DNA of 34,514 nt from Candidatus Gemmiger stercorigallinarum (lineage in GTDB: Bacteria; Bacillota; Clostridia; Oscillospirales; Ruminococcaceae): assembly GCA_019119495.1 (NCBI GenBank), contig DWWX01000027.1, forward strand, positions 1-34,514, read 5' to 3'. Under the pieces are notes generated by a model. The model had not been told where the DNA came from, did no database searches, and worked only from the letters and a program-made list of their open reading frames with translations. Made by a program: the position numbers and the translations under genes. Shown here one piece after another: positions 24,588 to 34,514 of the stretch (position 1 is its first letter; the number at the start of each line of letters is the position of its first letter).

Positions 24588-25439
24588 TCATCCATTCAGT
24601 TTGGAATAAATTTCTTTCATCAGCCGGCAGTCTGCCAGGGCGCGGTGAGAGGTCTGCTGCGGCAATGCGAAATGCGCGGCAAGGGTCGTCAGCTTAAAGT
24701 TGCTGACCCCGCTGATCTTGCGGCGGGCAAGGTTCAACAGGTCTGTGCTGCGGTTCGCAGGCATCAACTGGCCGGTCCGCTGGCAGGCGGCGCGCAAAAA
24801 CGCCATATCGAACGAGAGATTGTATCCGACCAGCTTGTCCCTGCCGATAAAAGTCAGGAACTGTTGTAACGCTTGCTCCATCGCAAGCCCCTGCGCCTGC
24901 AGCGTTTCGTCTGTGAGACCCGTCAGCTCTGCGATCGTTTTGGGCAAGGGCCCTGCAGGCCGGACCAGACAGCTGAATTCGGTCTCTTTGTCGCCGTCTA
25001 TGCGGAGCGCCCCGAATTCGATGATCTCATCCCGGCCCGGCTGCAGGCCAGTTGTTTCCAGGTCGATCAATACAAAGCGGTCGCCGGCGGACAGCCGGGC
25101 ACTCGCCCGCCGGGCCGCCATCTGCCGCTTGGCCGCCTTGCTGAAGCCGGGCTTCAGCGAAGGTTCCTCGGCCGTTCCCTGCGGCAAAGGCCGCCGCATG
25201 AGCTTGATGCCGTCAAAGTCCACCGGCGTCCAACTCGTATTGTGTACGCGGAAATCCATCTTCTGCTCACCGTTGGTGGTGTAGACCATCGTGGCACGGC
25301 CTGTCTGCAGATTTTTGCAGACGCGGTCCCACAGCGCATCGCGCACACGGCTGCTGAGCTGGCCCACATAGACCCCTGTATTGATCTCGCACAGCCATTT
25401 GGACAGGTCGCCCCGCAGGCGGGGCGGGCAGTCGGTCAT
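24588..25439 (-). CDS. cas2: Cas2 (type I-E) fused to DnaQ-like DEDDh exonuclease
   Basis: Numbering from the ATG at 25439 (283 residues). Residues 1-87 are type I-E Cas2 (TDCPPRLRGDLSKWLCEINTGVYVGQLSSRVRD, VDFDGIKLMRRP), a linker runs about 88-120, and 121-283 are a complete 3'-5' exonuclease: D126 and E128 in DLETTG, D211 in GYNLSFD, H265 and D270 in HRALAD. Cas2 is the structural hub of the Cas1-Cas2 integrase; in type I-E fusions such as that of Streptococcus thermophilus the exonuclease domain trims prespacers. The ATG overlaps the cas1 stop (ATGA). However, this ATG leaves out the first beta strand: the five codons before it read ATC-ATC-GTC-ATC-ACC, exactly the usual IVIT strand, so the true start may be upstream (see 25440-25454). 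Confidence 0.93.
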   Translation of the reverse strand: MTDCPPRLRGDLSKWLCEINTGVYVGQLSSRVRDALWDRVCKNLQTGRATMVYTTNGEQKMDFRVHNTSWTPVDFDGIKLMRRPLPQGTAEEPSLKPGFSKAAKRQMAARRASARLSAGDRFVLIDLETTGLQPGRDEIIEFGALRIDGDKETEFSCLVRPAGPLPKTIAELTGLTDETLQAQGLAMEQALQQFLTFIGRDKLVGYNLSFDMAFLRAACQRTGQLMPANRSTDLLNLARRKISGVSNFKLTTLAAHFALPQQTSHRALADCRLMKEIYSKLNG

Positions 25440-26404
25440 GGTGATGACGATGATGGCGCATCCCCCTCCCCTGCCTCAAAATAGTTGACGCCGTTGGCCA
25501 CGGTCCCCACCCGGTCATCCCACAGATAGACGGCTTCTTCCGCGGCTTCCTCCGGCGTTTCTTCGTCCTGCAGCAGCCAGCGGATGTCATGGACCATGCG
25601 TTCCAGGATATGACGTTCCACCATGGCGTCGCGCACACGGCGACGCACCAAGGCCGGCAGGTCCTCCGGGTCTTCTGCCGCTACCTGGAAGGCGATGGGG
25701 ATGGTGACTTCCGCTTTATAGAGGTCGGCAATATCGTAGACGAAGGAGCCTTCATGCCCCACATGGACGAACCCCAGGCCGGGCGAGCAGCCAAGCGCCA
25801 CGATCACGGCGTGGGCCAGCCCGTACAGGCAGGCATGCCCGGCGGAAAGCGCCTGGTTCACCCTGTCACCGGCGGCAAAATCATCCGGCCGGTACAGGCG
25901 GCCGTTCCAGGGCACACCGGTCTCTCTGGAAGCCTTGCGGTACACACCCCGCACCCGGCTTCCCTCGCGGCCGCGCAGCTGCTGCATGGTCAGGCGGGAA
26001 ACATCCTCCTCCGGGAAGCGCAGCTGGTACATCTTCCGCACCACGGCCAGGTGCTTGCGGGTGTTGGTGACCAGTTCCGCCTGCCGCAGCAGCAACCCGG
26101 CGCGAGTTGTCAGCGGGCGGCCATGGGCATAGTAACGCACCCCATGCTCCCCCACCCAGACGGCACCCACGCCGGTGTCGCCCATCAGCTCCATGGCGCG
26201 GTGGGTCACGCGGGTACCGGGGCCAAGCAACAGTACCGAAATGGCCGCTGCCGGGATATGGACGACGCCCTTTTCATCTGTTACCGTAATGGCGCCGTCC
26301 TGCCGTCCCAGGGTGCAGTGTTCGAGATACAAAAAGGTCATGCGGTCCTTGACCTGCGGCAGGGCCTGCAGCTCCGGGCGGATCATGCCGGGCAGTTCCC
26401 CCAT
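25436..26404 (-). CDS. cas1: CRISPR integrase Cas1 (type I-E)
   Basis: 322 residues. Metal-dependent integrase that inserts prespacers at the leader end of the array together with Cas2. Active-site residues are present: E147 in LRGREGSRVR, H214 in GFVHVG, D224 and D227 in FVYDIADL; WNGRLYRPDDF is also typical of the I-E branch. The ATG at 26404 follows AGGGGGTGA 5 bases after the cas6e stop; a second Met at residue 7 is possible. Overlaps cas2 by four bases. Confidence 0.96.
   Translation of the reverse strand: MGELPGMIRPELQALPQVKDRMTFLYLEHCTLGRQDGAITVTDEKGVVHIPAAAISVLLLGPGTRVTHRAMELMGDTGVGAVWVGEHGVRYYAHGRPLTTRAGLLLRQAELVTNTRKHLAVVRKMYQLRFPEEDVSRLTMQQLRGREGSRVRGVYRKASRETGVPWNGRLYRPDDFAAGDRVNQALSAGHACLYGLAHAVIVALGCSPGLGFVHVGHEGSFVYDIADLYKAEVTIPIAFQVAAEDPEDLPALVRRRVRDAMVERHILERMVHDIRWLLQDEETPEEAAEEAVYLWDDRVGTVANGVNYFEAGEGDAPSSSSP
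25440..25454 (-). other. cas2: Candidate non-canonical ATC start of cas2
   Basis: Codons 25454-25440 (ATC ATC GTC ATC ACC) encode the missing first beta strand of Cas2 in frame. No ATG, GTG or TTG lies between them and the in-frame TGA upstream, but a strong GGAGGGGG site sits about 8-10 bases before the first ATC. Initiation at ATC 25454 would give an MIVITMTDCPP start, the family norm. Confidence 0.45.
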
Positions 26405-26409
26405 CCCGC

Positions 26410-27054
26410 TCACCCCCTGTGCATCACAGTCATCAGGCCCAGGCCGTAGGCCTTGCCCCGGCCGATGCCCTGTGTCAGCAGTTGGCAGAACGCCTGGGGA
26501 TCGGTGACCTGCAAAACACCCTCGTAGGTAACAGACAGCAGCGTGACCGGATGCCGCCGGTCGCCGCCTTTGGCAAACTGAAGCCAACGGGACGCCGTAA
26601 CGGTAAAGCTGTCCGGCGTCAGGGCAAAGCCGTGCTTTTCAGCGCGCTGCAGCAGCCACTGCTGCTGGTACTCCACCGTACAATGCGCCCGCACCGTACC
26701 GCGCGCGGCTGCCTCCTTTGGGTCGGGGCAGCTCTTGGTGGGGTTGGCCGTCAGGCGGAACTGCCAGACACTGCCCGGCGTGATGCGCTGTAACAGCGGC
26801 GTATAGTCGCGTGTTTCCGCCCGCCCCGCGCCGTTGGCGGGGCCGAACTGGGCGGCGATGCCGGTCAGGTCGGGCCGGTCCTCACTGAGCAGCAGCAGAT
26901 ACAGTTTTCCGCCCAGGCGGTCCAACCGCCAGAGCCGCCGTCTTCGTTCCCCCGCGAAGGCGGATTCCACAGCGCCGTGCAGTTTTTGCGGGGCGACCAG
27001 CGCCTGCATGGTGGTGGGGCGGGCAAGGCCCAATTCTACCCGGGACAAATACAT
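26410..27054 (-). CDS. cas6e: crRNA endoribonuclease Cas6e
   Basis: 214 residues (CasE/Cse3). Cuts pre-crRNA at the repeat hairpin and stays in Cascade. The N-terminal LSRVELGLARP strand, catalytic-candidate H26 in QKLHGAVESAF, and the Gly-rich GIGRGKAYGLGLMTV near the C-terminus are diagnostic. Start ATG at 27054 with GAGGTGA upstream; the frame is open further up, inside cas5e, without a ribosome site. Ten bases after cas5e. Confidence 0.95.
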   Translation of the reverse strand: MYLSRVELGLARPTTMQALVAPQKLHGAVESAFAGERRRRLWRLDRLGGKLYLLLLSEDRPDLTGIAAQFGPANGAGRAETRDYTPLLQRITPGSVWQFRLTANPTKSCPDPKEAAARGTVRAHCTVEYQQQWLLQRAEKHGFALTPDSFTVTASRWLQFAKGGDRRHPVTLLSVTYEGVLQVTDPQAFCQLLTQGIGRGKAYGLGLMTVMHRG

Positions 27055-27064
27055 AGCCGTCACC

Positions 27065-27796
27065 TCACAATTCTGCAAAAGGGTCATGTTCTGTTTCCGG
27101 CCCGACTGCTCCGGCGGCGGGCGGCAGAACGGCCTCACGCTCCACTGCCGCGCGGTAGGCATATTGGCGGTGGATGGGGCTGAAGGAACGGGGCAGATCC
27201 CGCCGGGGCACCGCTCCGGGCTGGGCGGGGTCAGCATCCATCACGAGGCGGCAACAGGTCCCCTGCCCCGCCGCAGCGGGTGCCAGTGCAGGTTCCGCCC
27301 GCAGGGCCGCTTCCAGCGGCAATGGCCGGACGCCCAGACAGAGCGGCAGCGTGGGCGGGCAGGAGCGCCGCCCCAGAAACAGCGGATAGACCGGGTGACC
27401 CAGCGCCCACGCCAGGTTTTGCAGCAGCGCCTCGTCCTCGCTTTCGAGCCCCACGAGAAAGACCGCGTCGGCCAGGTAATACCGCCGGGTGACATAAGGC
27501 GCATCCGGCGTTCTGCCTTTGCGGCGGGCGGCCTGCACCTGCCGGGGCGTCGGATTTCCGGCGGTGTGGAAATCCTCCAATAGTGCCCCTTCCCGGTCGA
27601 CGCGCACACCAAAGCGAAGGCCGCACAGCGGCTGCAACCCGGCTGCATCGTCCCGGCGCAGACCCAGCGCCGCCGCCAGCAGGCCGATGACGCCGCTCTT
27701 GGTCGGTTCGCGCTCGGTCTTGCGGATCTCAAACTTGGAATCTGCGCCCCAGGATTGCAGCGGGGCTGACAGGCGCAGCAACAACGTGGCCATCAT
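27065..27796 (-). CDS. cas5e: Cascade subunit Cas5e
   Basis: 243 residues (CasD). Binds the 5' handle of the crRNA in Cascade. The opening TLLLRLSAPLQSWGADSKFEIRKTEREPTKSGVIGLLAAALG is the family signature, and FHTAGNPTPRQVQAARRKGR follows the thumb. The start ATGATGG overlaps the cas7e stop codon, so translation is coupled; the second Met is equally possible. Confidence 0.96.
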   Translation of the reverse strand: MMATLLLRLSAPLQSWGADSKFEIRKTEREPTKSGVIGLLAAALGLRRDDAAGLQPLCGLRFGVRVDREGALLEDFHTAGNPTPRQVQAARRKGRTPDAPYVTRRYYLADAVFLVGLESEDEALLQNLAWALGHPVYPLFLGRRSCPPTLPLCLGVRPLPLEAALRAEPALAPAAAGQGTCCRLVMDADPAQPGAVPRRDLPRSFSPIHRQYAYRAAVEREAVLPPAAGAVGPETEHDPFAEL

Positions 27797-28875
27797 TCCA
27801 CCCCATTCCCGGTCTCGGCGCCCAACTGTTGCCCCACGGCTGCTTCCAGCGCATCCAGCATCCGGCCAAGGGGCTGCGCCGGGGCCAGTGCTTCCAGCCC
27901 ATCGCCCACCGTGAACGCCTGCTGCGGCGCGTCGGCATAACTGGTATACACCTTTTGCGCGTAGTCCGCCAGAGCTGCTTTGGAAGGGCCGACAAAGCCG
28001 TTTGCCGTGGCTGGGACCGCCTTTTCAAACGCGCCGCAGAGGTTGACCGGCTGGTCGGTGCGCAGCGTTACATAGACGGCGTCGGGCAGGGTGCGGTTGG
28101 CAAAGGTATTCTGCTTGCCGGTGGGTATCGAGCGGATGAAAGCCTCGGCAAAGGCGCGTACAACGCCAGGTACGGCCTTGCCGCCCAGCTGTGTCTCCAG
28201 CTCCTTCACATTGACGGTGGCGTAGCGGTAAAGAGTAGAAGAATTGTATTCCACCGTGCCCAGATGCCCGGCGCCAGCGTTATCCTCCGGCGCACAGTCG
28301 TCGACGGCGGTGAAATAATCATATTCGTTCTGCACGGCGTGGGTGGAGATGCTATGCGCCACCTGTGCAGCGGCGTCGTAATTCAGCGACGGGTCGCTGG
28401 CTACCATGCGGCCAAACAGCACCATATCCACCGACGGCTCCGCTTTGAGGGCATCCTTGTATGCCTTTTTATCGTCATCCCCTTCGACGGCCAACTGCGC
28501 GAGGGCCCGGGCCTGGGCACGGCTCATGAAGAACAGGGTGTCGGCATCCTTATCCTCCTTGATTTTGCTGAGCCCTGCCAAGCTCAGGGCATCCTTCGCC
28601 ATCTTTTTTGCATCCTGCCCCGGCGCCAGGGCTTCGATCTTATCCGCCACCAGCCCGACGATCTTTTTGGTGCGGTCACCCACCTGCTCACCGTCGAGAA
28701 GTTCCTCCCGGAACATCAGCCGCATCGCCCGCTTCCAGGCCTGGGAGGAAACGCGGGCGCGGGTGGTGCCGCCGTAGACGGCGGTTTTGGGGCTGCCGGT
28801 GTCGTCCCGGTTGACACAGCTGGGCGGCACGGTCTGCAATACATGAAAATCAACATACAGGCGTTTGGGTTCCAT
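27793..28875 (-). CDS. cas7e: Cascade backbone subunit Cas7e
   Basis: 360 residues (CasC/Cse4), the six-copy backbone that coats the crRNA spacer. N-terminal signature YVDFHVLQTVPPSCVNRDDTGSPKTAVYGGTTRARVSSQAWKRAMR is nearly invariant in I-E systems. DFHVLQ, the VARVSSQ-like RVSSQAWKRA block and TGKQNTFANRTLP near the C-terminal third are clear. Start ATG at 28875, AAAGGAG upstream. Confidence 0.98.
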   Translation of the reverse strand: MEPKRLYVDFHVLQTVPPSCVNRDDTGSPKTAVYGGTTRARVSSQAWKRAMRLMFREELLDGEQVGDRTKKIVGLVADKIEALAPGQDAKKMAKDALSLAGLSKIKEDKDADTLFFMSRAQARALAQLAVEGDDDKKAYKDALKAEPSVDMVLFGRMVASDPSLNYDAAAQVAHSISTHAVQNEYDYFTAVDDCAPEDNAGAGHLGTVEYNSSTLYRYATVNVKELETQLGGKAVPGVVRAFAEAFIRSIPTGKQNTFANRTLPDAVYVTLRTDQPVNLCGAFEKAVPATANGFVGPSKAALADYAQKVYTSYADAPQQAFTVGDGLEALAPAQPLGRMLDALEAAVGQQLGAETGNGVE

Positions 28876-28913
28876 AGTCTATGCTCCTTTTCTTTCTATG
28901 CTCGTGGGAAACG

Positions 28914-29489
28914 TCACGCATTTTCCGTGTCTTCTTTGGGGTCATGGTAAAAATCCTGTCCCCAGCGCAGGCGGACATGGGGCATGGCATCGGGAAATTG
29001 CAAATCATACAGGTCGCATGCCAACTGCACATAGTCCAGTGGGATGCCGCCCGCGCGCAGCAGCTGGATCATCCCCCGCAGGTGATGGGAAATTTCCGGC
29101 ATCTGCGCGGCGGTGGCCAGTGCGTTGAATCGCTTTTGGATATTGCTTTCGCCGGGGTCCTGCCCGGGCGGCACCAGCAGACGGGCAGCCTTGCCCAGGC
29201 CCTCGCCCTCCCTATACATGGGGCTTGTCTGGCCCTGCTGGTGCAGGGCGTAGAGGGTCAGAGACAGATAGATCGCCCATTCGGCCGGAGTGGGGTTGCC
29301 GGTGGAACTCTGCAGGTCTTCCGGCATATCCTGCAAAAATGCGCCCCACAGTTCCGGCAGGTCGCCGGGGACCCGCCCAACACCGCGGCGCAGGTTGGCC
29401 AGCTGCGCTTTGCGCGGATGTTCCGGCAGGGTTTGCAGCCAGCGCAGCCGGGCGGCCACATATTGCTGCAGTTGCTGTCTTTGTGTCAT
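28914..29489 (-). CDS. casB: Cascade small subunit Cse2
   Basis: 191 residues (CasB), all-helical dimeric small subunit that contacts the displaced strand. Typical blocks: AQLANLRRGVGRVPGDLPELWGAFL (basic, DNA-facing), WAIYLSLTLYALHQQG, and ESNIQKRFNALATAAQMPEISHHLRGMIQLLRAGGIPLDYVQLACDLYDLQ. Twelve bases after cse1, 38 bases before cas7e. Confidence 0.95.
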   Translation of the reverse strand: MTQRQQLQQYVAARLRWLQTLPEHPRKAQLANLRRGVGRVPGDLPELWGAFLQDMPEDLQSSTGNPTPAEWAIYLSLTLYALHQQGQTSPMYREGEGLGKAARLLVPPGQDPGESNIQKRFNALATAAQMPEISHHLRGMIQLLRAGGIPLDYVQLACDLYDLQFPDAMPHVRLRWGQDFYHDPKEDTENA

Positions 29490-29501
29490 GCACGCTCCTC
29501 C

Positions 29502-34073
<4,572 letters not shown>

Positions 34074-34082
34074 ATTATAGCA
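34074..34082 (-). promoter_or_regulatory. Extended -10 promoter of the cas operon
   Basis: - strand TGCTATAAT (34082-34074); the -35 position (CTGATT) is poor. Confidence 0.65.
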
Positions 34083-34103
34083 ATGTTTTGTGTCATAATC
34101 AGG

Positions 34104-34120
34104 ACTTCTTCACGAGAAGT
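34104..34120. promoter_or_regulatory. Inverted repeat upstream of the cas promoter
   Basis: ACTTCT and AGAAGT around a 5-bp spacer, with outer GGAC/GTCC pairing, directly upstream of the -35 position. Candidate activator or repressor site controlling cas expression. Confidence 0.45.
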
Positions 34121-34200
34121 GGTCCTTCCTTTTGATTTTTGTTGAAACGAATAGCTCCGGGGAGGATCTTTTGTGTAATCCAACAACAATCGCCAATAAA

Positions 34201-34242
34201 ATGGCCGCCGGGCATCCCAAAAGTGGGATGTCCGGCGGCCAT
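34201..34242 (-). terminator. 18-bp hairpin terminator of the upstream gene
   Basis: Arms 34201-34218 and 34225-34242 pair at all 18 positions with one G-U, and on the - strand TTTTATTG follows. It ends the partial gene at 34314 and isolates the cas operon. Confidence 0.75.
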
Positions 34243-34313
34243 TGACCTGCTGCTTGCAACAGAATTGACAAGCAGCAATGGGGCTAACATTTGAATCGCT
34301 GGGTTTATGCATC

Positions 34314-34514
34314 TTATAGTTCTTGCCGGTCTATCCGCAAATTTTCCGCCTGCAGAAGGAAGCGGTACAGCGGAACGACCTCGATTTCCACTCCGTCCTC
34401 TCGGATATGTTCTTCCTCTTCATAGGTGACAATCATCAGACGCTGCGCCTGCGGTTCGAGGCGGACCAATTTTTTCAGATTCTCGACCTCCCGCTTCCGC
34501 GCGTCCCCGGCGAT
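34314..34514 (-). CDS. C-terminal fragment of a probable DUF4143-type ATPase
   Basis: Last 66 codons of a gene that continues beyond the window. The visible tail, KREVENLKKLVRLEP, QRLMIVTYEEEEHI, DGVEIEVVPLYRFLL, matches the usual C-terminus of AAA-type ATP-binding proteins with a DUF4143 domain, where the final nuclease-like strands end in a VIPxWRFLL-type motif. The diagnostic ATPase domain is outside the window, so the assignment is tentative. Followed by a hairpin terminator. Confidence 0.5.
   Translation of the reverse strand: MAGDARKREVENLKKLVRLEPQAQRLMIVTYEEEEHIREDGVEIEVVPLYRFLLQAENLRIDRQEL

Overview
The window is GC-rich DNA with a Gram-positive gene style: strong AGGAGG-type ribosome sites, ECF-type vitamin uptake, a MntP exporter and a PdaA-like lipoprotein. 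It most resembles a gut clostridial (Oscillospiraceae/Ruminococcaceae-like) chromosome. That assignment is inference from gene content and base composition, and no rRNA or tRNA gene was seen. Only three genes lie on the + strand (pdaA-like, mntP, araC-type); all the others are on the - strand.

Left part (1-9.1 kb) is housekeeping and envelope: a polysaccharide deacetylase lipoprotein, a TetR regulator with a 7-TM membrane protein, the MntP manganese exporter, a TIGR00300/LOR-SDH-domain enzyme, and a MacA-MacB-type tripartite ABC efflux operon (adaptor, ATPase, FtsX-type permease). A folate island follows (9.1-10.6 kb): an ECF folate S component (FolT) and an HD-domain phosphohydrolase. Their leader carries a recognisable tetrahydrofolate riboswitch, unusual for an extra internal hairpin and ending in a hairpin that can hide the folT Shine-Dalgarno sequence.

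A carbohydrate island occupies 10.6-21.1 kb. A divergently transcribed AraC regulator faces a five-gene operon in the order mannonate-dehydratase-like (UxuA family), short-chain dehydrogenase, RraA-family protein, beta-propeller lactonase, and a very large GH2-type glycosidase with an N-terminal concanavalin-like domain. A separately promoted parallel beta-helix protein lies beyond the regulator. Together they look like an intracellular uronate/glycoside catabolic route. No transporter is present. A 10-bp direct repeat 20 bp apart in the divergent intergenic region is a good AraC-type operator candidate.

Defence island (21.5-34.1 kb): a stand-alone HipA-like kinase, a 25-repeat CRISPR array, and a complete type I-E cas operon (cas3-cse1-cse2-cas7e-cas5e-cas6e-cas1-cas2). 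Cas2 is fused to a DnaQ-like DEDDh exonuclease and may start at a non-canonical ATC codon. The array records its own history: a one-base repeat variant splits old from new spacers, all 24 spacers begin with a pyrimidine in crRNA sense (a PAM-derived signature), and two spacers encode the same ten-residue peptide with only synonymous differences. The window ends inside the C-terminus of a probable DUF4143-type ATPase.
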